In this document: piece by piece, positions 1 to 5,479 of the stretch
Layout of the letters: every line of letters begins with the position of its first letter
How positions within the stretch are numbered: the stretch's first letter is position 1
Origin: Actinomycetes bacterium
GTDB taxonomy: Bacteria; Actinomycetota; Acidimicrobiia; Acidimicrobiales; Acidimicrobiaceae
Length of the DNA stretch: 5,479 bases
Reading direction: 5' to 3'
Assembly: GCA_021785315.1 (NCBI GenBank)
Contig: JAJYFX010000160.1
Span: forward strand, 1-5,479
Notes under the pieces: model-generated
Databases searched by the model: none
What the model was told of the DNA's origin: nothing
Seen by the model: the letters and a program-made list of their open reading frames with translations, nothing else
Made by a program: the position numbers and the translations under genes

Positions 1-192
1 TTCCGCCTGCTCGATGTAGATCGCCTTTTCCTGCTCAAGGAGCGCCTTTTGGGCGGTCAGAAACTCGTCATGGCTCAGTTTCTCATAAGCTGCATCATCC
101 AAGCCTAGGTACGACACCGAATCGTCACTGGACGCTATCTCATTGCGCGTCCTTTTAGTAGTCGTTGACTTGCTTTTTTCAGTTTGATTCAC
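1..192 (-). CDS. N-terminal part of a probable TraR/DksA-type zinc-finger protein (cut by window edge)
   Basis: An open frame of 64 codons runs from a GTG at 190-192 to the left edge without a stop. The first ~25 residues are polar and rich in Lys, Thr and Ser (start MNQTEKSKSTTTKRTRNE), followed by a segment with LSHDEFLTAQKALLEQEKA and IYIEQAE, which looks like the start of a long helix. This resembles the N-terminal coiled coil of actinobacterial TraR/DksA C4 zinc-finger proteins, which bind in the RNA polymerase secondary channel and whose genes often lie beside ileS, lspA and divIVA. The zinc finger would lie outside the window, so the family call is an inference from helix style and location. 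The GTG is chosen because GGGAG lies 5 nt upstream; the frame is open further up, to a TGA at 235-237, but other starts there lack such a site. It is transcribed divergently from ileS. Confidence 0.6.
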   Translation of the reverse strand, partial: MNQTEKSKSTTTKRTRNEIASSDDSVSYLGLDDAAYEKLSHDEFLTAQKALLEQEKAIYIEQAE

Positions 193-197
193 TTCAG

Positions 198-202
198 CTC
201 CC
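198..202 (-). promoter_or_regulatory. Ribosome binding site of the DksA-like gene
   Basis: GGGAG on the minus strand lies 5 nt before the GTG at 192. It is the only purine-rich site near a possible start in this frame and decides the start choice. Confidence 0.55.
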
Positions 203-273
203 AACGTCGCCAACACGATACGTGCAACAAGTTTTCAAGGAAATCAAATAACTATATAGGTACTGGCAATTCA

Positions 274-301
274 TTGCTTTTATCAGCGCCGCTAATATAA
301 T
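274..301 (+). promoter_or_regulatory. Candidate sigma-70-type promoter of ileS
   Basis: A perfect -10 hexamer TATAAT lies at 296-301. The best -35 is TTGCTT at 274-279, matching only the first three consensus bases, with a 16-bp spacer. Transcription would begin near 307-309 and give an ileS leader of about 130 nt. The -10 is convincing because it sits in an A+T-rich patch upstream of a gene that needs its own promoter; the -35 is weak. Confidence 0.5.
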
Positions 302-440
302 CCTTTTGCAAAAAGCCGCGCCCATACACTATTCGATTCGCGGATACTAACCGTCCAACTGCACCCAGATATACCGCCCAAAATCTCAAAAGCACCACAC
401 GGGAACATTGCCCACCACCTCCGGTCACTAGTTTGGATGT

Positions 441-3400
441 ATGCCGCAACCGACAGACAGCTCGACCAAAAAAGCCATGCAATATAGCAACGTCTCCCAG
501 CAGCTTAATCTTCCCGCAATTGAGGAGAAAATTTTAGACTTCTGGGAACAAGACGGAACGTTTCTGGCTTCGATCGCACAGAGGCCTAAAGACGGCACCG
601 AGTTCGTTTTCTACGACGGGCCGCCGTTCGCAAATGGATTGCCTCATTATGGCCACCTCCTGACCGGCTTCGTAAAAGACGCTATCCCTCGCTATCAGAC
701 AATGAAGGGCCGTAGGGTCGAACGCCGATTTGGCTGGGATTGTCATGGCCTTCCAGCAGAGATGGCAGCCGAAAAAGAACTCAGCGTGACGGGTCGCCAG
801 GAAATCGAGGAATTTGGAATTGACAAATTCAACGGTTACTGCCGCACATTGGTTCAGCGCACTACAAGCGAATGGCACCGCTACGTCACGAGGCAAGCCA
901 GATGGGTTGACTTCCAAGACGACTACAAAACCATGGATTCATCGTTTATGGAATCAGTCATTTGGACATTTTCGCAACTATTCAAAAAGGGGCTCATCTA
1001 CGAGGGATACAGGGTTCTCCCCTATTGTTGGGAGTGTGAAACTCCGCTATCCAACTTTGAAACTCGACAAGACGACTCCTACCGGATGCGAATGGATCCA
1101 GCGGTCACCGTCGCATTTAAGCTCAATCCCTCCGGTGGCCCTCGCGAAATTGACAAGGAAGCCGAACTAGTAGTTTGGACCACTACTCCCTGGACCCTTC
1201 CATCCAATATGGCCATTGCCGTTGGCCCCGAGATCGAATATGCTCTCGTCGAAACCGAAAGCGGCAGACGGCTCATCCTCGCGGCTTCACGCCTGGATGC
1301 ATACGCCAAGGAATTGGGAGAATTTCGAGAGATAGAAACAGTATCCGGAACTTACCTGGCAGACCGCACATATCAACCCTTGTTCGACTTCTACAAGAAT
1401 GCCAAGAACGCATTTCGCGTACTTCTTGGCGAATTCGTAGCCACCGACGAAGGAACGGGCGTGGTTCACATGTCGCCCGGATTTGGTGAGGACGACCAGA
1501 GAATCTGCGAGGCCAACGGAATTGAGACCGTATGCCCCGTTGACGACAGGGCACGGTTCGATCCAGTCATCTACAAATACGCCGGCCTGCAGGTCTTCGA
1601 CGCCAATCCCGCGATAATTGCTGATCTCAAGGCGCAGGGCTCGCTGATTAAGCGCGAGGGATACGAACACAGCTACCCGCACTGCTGGAGAACCGACACT
1701 CCCCTTATCTATAAAGCTGTGAGCTCCTGGTTTGTGAGCGTAACCTCCATTAAGGAGATGTTGCTGTCCAATAATCAGAAAATCAACTGGGTACCCGAGC
1801 ATGTCAAGGAGGGCTCATTCGGAAAATGGCTCGATGGAGCCCGTGACTGGTCTCTGACGAGGAACCGATTCTGGGGCGCTCCAATTCCTGTCTGGAAAAG
1901 TGACAATCCCGACTATCCCCGCATCGACGTATATGGATCCCTTGATGATCTCGAAGCCGATTTCGGTGTGAGACCAGCCGACCTGCACCGTCCTTATATC
2001 GACGAGCTGGTAAGAGCCAACCCAGACGACCCCAGCGGCAAATCGATGATGCGCAGGGTATCGGATGTCCTGGACTGCTGGTTCGAGTCCGGGTCCATGC
2101 CCTGGGCACAGCTGCACTATCCCTTTGAGAACAAGACCAATTTCGAAACACACTTCCCTGCCGATTTCATCGTTGAATATATAGGCCAGACCCGGGGATG
2201 GTTCTACACCTTGCACGTGCTCTCAGTGGCACTGTTTGACGAACCGCCGTTCTCGAACTGCATCGCCCATGGTATCTTGCTAGGAACTGACGGGCGAAAG
2301 CTCTCCAAAAGGCTCGGAAACTATCCGGACCCGTGGGACGTGTTTGAAACAATTGGAGCCGACGCGATGCGGTGGTTTCTCCTGTCGTCCTCCGTCCTTC
2401 GGGGCAATGACACGGTAGTTGACCGTTCAGGAATACAGGATGCGGTAAAGCGCGTCATCAATCCAATTTGGAACGCGTATTACTTCCTCAGCCTGTACGG
2501 AAATGTCGATCAGATCAAAGGTGAACTCATCCAATCCGCCACCAACGTTTTGGACCGCTACATTTTGGCCAAAACCCGTGAGCTGCTCGACCAAGTGACG
2601 CAAAGGATGGACCTCTACGATCTTTACAGCGCAGCTGCGCTAATCGAGGGCTATCTTGACGCGCTGAACAACTGGTACATCAGACGGTCTCGAGACCGAT
2701 TTTGGAAGGAAGTGTCCAACGACCCCAACCAAAACGAGGACAAAACTGACGCATACAACACTCTGCACACGGTTCTAAGCGCGCTTGTGCGAACTGCGGC
2801 GCCCCTTCTGCCTCTTCTGTCGGAGGAAATCTTCAAAGGTCTGTCCGGTGAGCGAAGCGTCCACCTCAAAGACTGGATGTCGCCAGATGAACTGCCATCC
2901 GAGCCTGGATTGGTTTACGAGATGGATTTGGTGCGCGAAGTCTGTTCGAATGCCCACTCGATCAGAAAGTCGTTAGGAATCAGAGCACGCCTCCCCCTAG
3001 CTGAACTGATTGTAGCCGCTCCCCAAGCATCAAGGCTCAAGCCCTACATCGAGCTGATAGCTGACGAAGTTAACGTCAAAAAGGTTACTTTGAGCGCTGG
3101 CACCGATGCATACGCTACTAAAACACTTGGAGTCATCCCAGGAATCATCGGTCCGCGGCTGGGCCAAGAAACCCAAGCAGTCATTCGTGCCTCCAAATCT
3201 GGCGATTGGACCCTGAGTGAATCTGGAAAGGTGTCGGCAGCTGGCATCGAACTGTTTCCCGAAGAGTTCGAATTGAGGTTAAGGCCAAACACCTCTGAGT
3301 CGTCAAGAGTACTCTCAGACCTCAAAAGCCTTGTGGTACTTGATGTTTCAGTTACGCGTGACCTTGAGATCGAGGGCATTGCTCGCGATATCATCCGGCT

Positions 3401-3647
3401 GGTGCAAAATGCGCGTAAAGACAGTAGTTTTCACGTATCTGACAGAATCGATGTTTCGGTAATCGTACGAACCGATCCTGAACTGAAAATTACCCAGGCA
3501 CTCCAGAGCCATGGCGAGTTGATCTCATCTTCAATACTTGCCCGCAGCCTCAATGTGCGCACTGAACTCGAAGAACCGCGCGCGGAGTCAGTTTTCGATC
3601 TTCAGGTCGGAGATGTTGGAACTTTGACACTAGCAATGTCGAGGTAG
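441..3647 (+). CDS. ileS: Isoleucyl-tRNA synthetase, long eukaryote-like type
   Basis: This cytoplasmic class Ia enzyme charges tRNA-Ile with isoleucine using ATP and hydrolyses mischarged valine in an inserted editing domain. The Rossmann active site shows FYDGPPFANGLPHYGH, with the HIGH-type motif HYGH at residues 69-72, then GWDCHGLPAE. The CP1 editing domain spans roughly 200-420, with WTTTPWTLPSN at 246-256 and GTGVVHMSPGFGEDD at 338-352. DWSLTRNRFWG follows at 469-479, and the KMSKS-type loop is KLSKR at 620-624. The helical anticodon-binding domain includes LNNWYIRRSRDRFW, and the last ~200 residues form the extra C-terminal region of this type. At 1068 residues it is complete and near the family's usual ~1040. 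It resembles the mycobacterial enzyme. The start is uncertain: ATG 441 is used here, but ATG 477 (MQYSNVSQQLNLPAIEE, 1056 residues) fits homologue N-termini as well, and neither has a good Shine-Dalgarno site. The stop is TAG. It converges on divIVA. Confidence 0.98.
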   Translation: MPQPTDSSTKKAMQYSNVSQQLNLPAIEEKILDFWEQDGTFLASIAQRPKDGTEFVFYDGPPFANGLPHYGHLLTGFVKDAIPRYQTMKGRRVERRFGWDCHGLPAEMAAEKELSVTGRQEIEEFGIDKFNGYCRTLVQRTTSEWHRYVTRQARWVDFQDDYKTMDSSFMESVIWTFSQLFKKGLIYEGYRVLPYCWECETPLSNFETRQDDSYRMRMDPAVTVAFKLNPSGGPREIDKEAELVVWTTTPWTLPSNMAIAVGPEIEYALVETESGRRLILAASRLDAYAKELGEFREIETVSGTYLADRTYQPLFDFYKNAKNAFRVLLGEFVATDEGTGVVHMSPGFGEDDQRICEANGIETVCPVDDRARFDPVIYKYAGLQVFDANPAIIADLKAQGSLIKREGYEHSYPHCWRTDTPLIYKAVSSWFVSVTSIKEMLLSNNQKINWVPEHVKEGSFGKWLDGARDWSLTRNRFWGAPIPVWKSDNPDYPRIDVYGSLDDLEADFGVRPADLHRPYIDELVRANPDDPSGKSMMRRVSDVLDCWFESGSMPWAQLHYPFENKTNFETHFPADFIVEYIGQTRGWFYTLHVLSVALFDEPPFSNCIAHGILLGTDGRKLSKRLGNYPDPWDVFETIGADAMRWFLLSSSVLRGNDTVVDRSGIQDAVKRVINPIWNAYYFLSLYGNVDQIKGELIQSATNVLDRYILAKTRELLDQVTQRMDLYDLYSAAALIEGYLDALNNWYIRRSRDRFWKEVSNDPNQNEDKTDAYNTLHTVLSALVRTAAPLLPLLSEEIFKGLSGERSVHLKDWMSPDELPSEPGLVYEMDLVREVCSNAHSIRKSLGIRARLPLAELIVAAPQASRLKPYIELIADEVNVKKVTLSAGTDAYATKTLGVIPGIIGPRLGQETQAVIRASKSGDWTLSESGKVSAAGIELFPEEFELRLRPNTSESSRVLSDLKSLVVLDVSVTRDLEIEGIARDIIRLVQNARKDSSFHVSDRIDVSVIVRTDPELKITQALQSHGELISSSILARSLNVRTELEEPRAESVFDLQVGDVGTLTLAMSR

Positions 3648-3676
3648 CAGGGACGCGCGCAGTTCCCGAATTAAGT

Positions 3677-3708
3677 CTGTCGGCGCCTGATTATGCAGGC
3701 GCCGACGG
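3677..3708. terminator. Hairpin between convergent ileS and divIVA, probable bidirectional terminator
   Basis: A perfect 11-bp inverted repeat, GTCGGCGCCTG (3679-3689) and CAGGCGCCGAC (3696-3706), encloses the 6-nt loop ATTATG. One wobble pair and one C-G pair extend it to 13 bp. It lies 29 nt after the ileS stop and 3 nt after the divIVA stop, so it can serve both genes. Neither side has a true T-tract: the plus side continues GGCATTTACTCC and the minus side AGACTTAATT. Termination may therefore rely on the hairpin alone or on Rho; the hairpin could also protect the 3' ends. Confidence 0.75.
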
Positions 3709-3711
3709 CAT

Positions 3712-4458
3712 TTACTCCAGTTCGTCGTCGAAAACTCCAGAACCGTTGCTGCCAGGCGCATCGTCGAACAATTTCTCGGGAGAAGAGGCCAGCTGATCGC
3801 CCCGTTCGGGATGAGGTGTTTCCTCCGCTTGGACCGGAACATTCTCGGTCGAACGCAACACTGGCGTGAATGACCCGTCGATCTGCTCCATAACGCCTTC
3901 AAGGAGGTGCTTCATCTGGTCCTTTGCCGAGGCTAGACGCGAATTGAGATGATGCAGTTCGCCTAGCAACTTGTCTTTGGATTTAGCCAACTCGAGCACT
4001 TCGTCACGGGCCTGATTTACGGCGTCGTCAACTATTTCGCGCGCTCTGTGCATGGCCTGGTTGATCAGTACTTCGGCCTTAGCCTTCGCCTCACCTACAC
4101 TTGTCTCGGCCTGCTCCTCTGCTGCTTTTACGGTAGCATCGGCAGTCCTCTGCGCCAATAACAAAGTCCTCTGAATGATATCGGCGTCAAACTCAGGTGC
4201 TGCCGCCGGAACGTTTCTCGGACGATCCACCGGAGCAGACGTTATTGAAGCTCCGCTCCGCGCATCTCTGGTTTCCAACTGACCTGAGGTCGGGAGCTGA
4301 ACAGTTGAGGGCTGATTTGGCGCACTTGAAAGCCGATCCTCCATCACCTCAAAAGCAACGGCAACCTGCTCCAAGAAGTCATCTACATCATCGGGGTTGT
4401 AGCCGCGAATCTTCTCACGAAACTCAACTTCTCTGATTGTCCGGGCATCAATTTCCAT
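3712..4458 (-). CDS. divIVA: DivIVA-family polar growth / septum-site protein (Wag31-like)
   Basis: DivIVA proteins bind negatively curved membrane at poles and septa and, in actinobacteria, recruit the cell-wall growth machinery. The protein has 248 residues. The N-terminal DivIVA domain (about 1-43) contains REVEFREKIRGYNPDDVDDF, with the conserved RGY and the D-x-x-DDFL pattern of the membrane-binding, coiled-coil start. Residues 44-90 are a Ser/Thr/Pro-rich linker. Residues 91-195 form a long Ala/Glu/Lys-rich coiled coil with many heptads (for example KAAEEQAETSVGEAKAKAEV). The last ~50 residues are acidic and probably disordered, ending GVFDDELE. The ATG at 4458 begins exactly at the domain; AGGGA lies 12 nt upstream, further than ideal. 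It is the last gene of the minus-strand cell-division block and has a 72-bp gap before it that may hold its own promoter, as expected for an abundant scaffold protein. Confidence 0.96.
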   Translation of the reverse strand: MEIDARTIREVEFREKIRGYNPDDVDDFLEQVAVAFEVMEDRLSSAPNQPSTVQLPTSGQLETRDARSGASITSAPVDRPRNVPAAAPEFDADIIQRTLLLAQRTADATVKAAEEQAETSVGEAKAKAEVLINQAMHRAREIVDDAVNQARDEVLELAKSKDKLLGELHHLNSRLASAKDQMKHLLEGVMEQIDGSFTPVLRSTENVPVQAEETPHPERGDQLASSPEKLFDDAPGSNGSGVFDDELE

Positions 4459-4530
4459 AGCTAGATCGTATCCCTAAATTTCTCGCATATAAATAAAAAC
4501 TTGATGATTCTAAAAATTACCGGCCCTGCC
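4459..4530. other. A+T-rich yggT-divIVA intergenic gap
   Basis: This is the only gap of any size in the minus-strand cluster. Positions 4459-4520 are strongly A+T-rich compared with the flanking genes, and a candidate divIVA promoter lies within. No terminator hairpin for yggT is evident, so read-through from sepF-yggT into divIVA is likely as well. Confidence 0.6.
4486..4514 (-). promoter_or_regulatory. Candidate divIVA promoter
   Basis: On the minus strand, TTTAGA (4509-4514) and TATATG (4486-4491) are separated by 17 bp. Each matches four of six sigma-70 consensus bases. The start of transcription would fall near 4479, leaving a leader of about 20 nt before the divIVA ATG. In such A+T-rich sequence, matches of this quality can occur by chance. 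Confidence 0.3.
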
Positions 4531-4797
4531 TCATGGCAACGAACGGACGAGCGGAAGCAGTATCAACTCGATTACAAGTAGCACTATCATCGGCGAGAAG
4601 TCCAGTCCCATGCCGCCAATGCTCGACCGTGGCAACACTCTGCGAACTCTTCCAACGACAGGCTCAACGACACGGTCAAGCAATACGATAATTTTGTGAA
4701 GCCCAGACCCGTAATGGGTGGGAAAATAGCTCAGGATTACGCGAACGAAAATCAACAGGACGTAAAACTGCAGCAAATCATAGATTATTACCCTCAT
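4531..4797 (-). CDS. yggT: YggT-family small integral membrane protein
   Basis: The protein has 88 residues, the usual size of a single-unit YggT (YlmG) protein. Two hydrophobic segments are visible, about residues 3-24 (VIIYDLLQFYVLLIFVRVIL) and 67-84 (FSPMIVLLVIELILLPLV). Between them lies the family signature: DRVVEPVVGRVRRVLP, then a glycine-rich turn and DFSPMIV. The biochemical role is not settled; the gene is conserved beside sepF and divIVA in many Gram-positive bacteria and is thought to act in envelope or division functions. Its ATG overlaps the sepF stop as ATGA, so translation is probably coupled. GAGGG at 4808-4812, inside sepF, lies 10 nt before the ATG. Confidence 0.95.
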   Translation of the reverse strand: MRVIIYDLLQFYVLLIFVRVILSYFPTHYGSGLHKIIVLLDRVVEPVVGRVRRVLPRSSIGGMGLDFSPMIVLLVIELILLPLVRSLP

Positions 4798-5408
4798 CGG
4801 TTATCTGCCCTCGATCTTAAACGTTCTAACAACTTATCCCTATCCTGAGGACTAAGTTCAGTATTTCCTGGGCTGAGTAGTAAAACTGCCTCAGAAAGCT
4901 TCTCAATCCTGCCCTCAAGGGCATAGGTGCTTCCGGCGCAGAAGTCGATAATCCGTCTAGAGAGATCCTTGGGTAAACCGGTCATATCGACTAAGACAAG
5001 CTGCCTCTCCTTGAACCTGTCGCCTATCTCTTGAACATCAGAAAACCTAAGCGGCTGAGACAAGTGCAATTTGGGCTTATCTGCGGGAACCGGCTTCACG
5101 AACCCAATCTTTGGCTCACGTTGGCGAACATCGGCGCTGCCTGGCCGGGCCGACCCGATGTCATCCGAAAGAGACGTCGAGATGTGTTTCTCATTGACGA
5201 GATGCCTTATATTATCCCGCTCCTCCCTCGAGAGTTCCTGCGGAGTCTGAAATACCTGGACTCTGGGAGGTGACTGCGAAGCTGAAGAATCCGGCCTGTA
5301 ATGGCGGGCTCTGCGGGAGCCGGAGTCCTCGGACTCCTCATAGCTCTCGTCATCTTCTTCAGCATCGGTCAATCCGAGCCAGACCATTGCCTTTTGAAAC
5401 CTTGACAT
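4794..5408 (-). CDS. sepF: Cell division protein SepF
   Basis: SepF binds the FtsZ C-terminal tail and tethers the Z-ring to the membrane; in actinobacteria lacking FtsA it is the main anchor. The protein has 204 residues. The N-terminus MSRFQKAMVWLGL is the amphipathic membrane-binding helix. Residues 14-112 are an acidic then Ser/Pro/Arg-rich linker. The globular SepF domain covers about 113-185, with HLSQPLRFSDVQEIGDRF, LVLVDMTGLPKDLSRRIIDF and the strongly conserved CAGSTYALEGRIEKLSEAVL, ending LLLSPGNTEL. The last ~20 residues are a charged helix. The ATG at 5408 is supported by the helix and by an AAGGAGG site, although the spacing of 12 nt is long. The gene overlaps yggT by 4 bp and begins 2 nt after the stop of the preceding frame, which indicates a tight operon. 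Confidence 0.97.
   Translation of the reverse strand: MSRFQKAMVWLGLTDAEEDDESYEESEDSGSRRARHYRPDSSASQSPPRVQVFQTPQELSREERDNIRHLVNEKHISTSLSDDIGSARPGSADVRQREPKIGFVKPVPADKPKLHLSQPLRFSDVQEIGDRFKERQLVLVDMTGLPKDLSRRIIDFCAGSTYALEGRIEKLSEAVLLLSPGNTELSPQDRDKLLERLRSRADNR
4808..4812 (-). promoter_or_regulatory. Ribosome binding site of yggT within sepF
   Basis: GAGGG on the minus strand lies 10 nt before the yggT ATG. With the ATGA overlap, re-initiation by ribosomes ending sepF is likely the main route. Confidence 0.45.
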
Positions 5409-5410
5409 TT

Positions 5411-5479
5411 CTACCCGGGTCCTCCTTGACCTAAATGTTCTTTTGACTCCAAGATACCCATAGCCCTTGCATCACCAAA
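5411..5479 (-). CDS. C-terminal tail of an upstream gene, possibly YggS-like PLP-binding protein (cut by window edge)
   Basis: A minus-strand frame is open for 22 codons from the right edge to a TAG at 5411-5413. It begins FGDARAMGILESKE and ends HLGQGGPG. YggS (PLPBP) proteins, involved in pyridoxal-phosphate homeostasis, end with a segment like RIGTAIFG followed by a charged tail, so the leading FGDARA fits the end of that motif. The yggS gene is also the usual neighbour upstream of sepF in actinobacteria. The frame stops 2 nt before the sepF ATG, as expected for an operon partner. With only 22 residues visible, this could be another gene of the cluster or a chance open frame. Confidence 0.5.
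   Translation of the reverse strand, partial: FGDARAMGILESKEHLGQGGPG
5421..5427 (-). promoter_or_regulatory. Ribosome binding site of sepF
   Basis: AAGGAGG is a full match to the anti-Shine-Dalgarno sequence, 12 nt before the ATG at 5408. It lies inside the end of the preceding frame, and no alternative in-frame start lies closer. The stop of the upstream frame falls between the site and the ATG, consistent with coupled translation. Confidence 0.6.

Larger units (their letters stand above)
193..440. other. Divergent intergenic region between the DksA-like gene and ileS
   Basis: This 248-bp region separates two divergently transcribed genes and must hold promoters for both. The left half (about 235-310) is A+T-rich and contains TATAAT on the plus strand and, on the minus strand, TATAGT at 251-256, which has no recognisable -35 partner. 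The right half (about 350-425) is rich in C and poor in G on the plus strand: I count 29 C and 9 G in 351-420. There are no ATG codons on the plus strand between the promoter and 437. I searched by eye for a T-box core (GGGTGG-ACCGCG type), a tRNA T-arm and strong terminator hairpins, and found none. The longest minus-strand frame (252-482) overlaps the start of ileS and is probably spurious. Confidence 0.7.

Noticed and set aside
325..345. tRNA-like T-arm around TTCGATTC
   Set aside because: The flanking bases do not form a T-stem, and no acceptor, D or anticodon arms fit around it.
193..440. T-box riboswitch for ileS
   Set aside because: No GGGTGG/ACCGCG-like core is visible on the plus strand, and no Ile specifier loop could be placed.
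252..482. 76-codon minus-strand frame overlapping the ileS start
   Set aside because: No recognisable domain or good ribosome site, and it overlaps the start of a certain gene on the opposite strand.
1287..1802. 171-codon minus-strand frame inside ileS
   Set aside because: It is a shadow on the opposite strand of the intact, conserved ileS frame, with no family resemblance.
3044..3394. 116-codon minus-strand frame, rich in Ser and Leu, inside ileS
   Set aside because: Its composition is that of an antisense shadow; the plus-strand protein remains conserved IleRS C-terminal sequence through this segment.
4197..4436. 79-codon plus-strand frame within divIVA
   Set aside because: It lies opposite the DivIVA domain and linker; the Pro/Arg/His-rich product looks like an antisense translation.
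1..5479. Mobile element, CRISPR array, defence or secondary-metabolism system
   Set aside because: No transposase, integrase, direct-repeat array or terminal inverted repeats were seen; all genes found are core translation, transcription or division genes.

Overview
The window is a chromosomal core region from an actinobacterium with roughly balanced G+C (judged by eye, not computed). Three things point there. A minus-strand block of sepF, yggT and divIVA is the typical actinobacterial cell-division neighbourhood downstream of ftsZ. The DivIVA N-terminus carries RGYNPDDVDDFLEQV. The isoleucyl-tRNA synthetase is the long, eukaryote-like type also found in mycobacteria. The DivIVA and IleRS wording reminds me most of Acidimicrobiia-like lineages, but that finer placement is an inference from memory.

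Layout from left to right. Positions 1-192 (minus) hold the first 64 codons of a gene that looks like an actinobacterial TraR/DksA-type zinc-finger protein, cut by the window edge. Positions 193-440 are a divergent intergenic region of about 250 bp with a consensus TATAAT on the plus strand and a C-rich, G-poor leader before ileS. Positions 441-3647 (plus) are a complete ileS of 1068 codons. Positions 3648-3711 hold a strong hairpin that probably serves as a shared terminator between convergent ileS and divIVA. The minus strand then carries divIVA (3712-4458), a 72-bp A+T-rich gap, yggT (4531-4797), sepF (4794-5408, overlapping yggT by four bases) and, at the right edge, a short open tail (5411-5479) that probably ends a yggS-like gene.

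The minus-strand genes read as one operon-like unit, yggS(?)-sepF-yggT-divIVA, for septum assembly and polar growth. SepF anchors FtsZ to the membrane, YggT is a small membrane protein of the same cluster, and DivIVA organises cell-wall growth at curved membranes. ileS is a housekeeping translation gene placed inside this cluster in the opposite orientation, with its own promoter.

I see no mobile element, CRISPR array, tRNA or rRNA, and no clearly new system. The points most worth a second look are the ileS leader (no T-box, C-rich, little Shine-Dalgarno signal), the inverted position of ileS, and the type of IleRS with its active-site motif variants.
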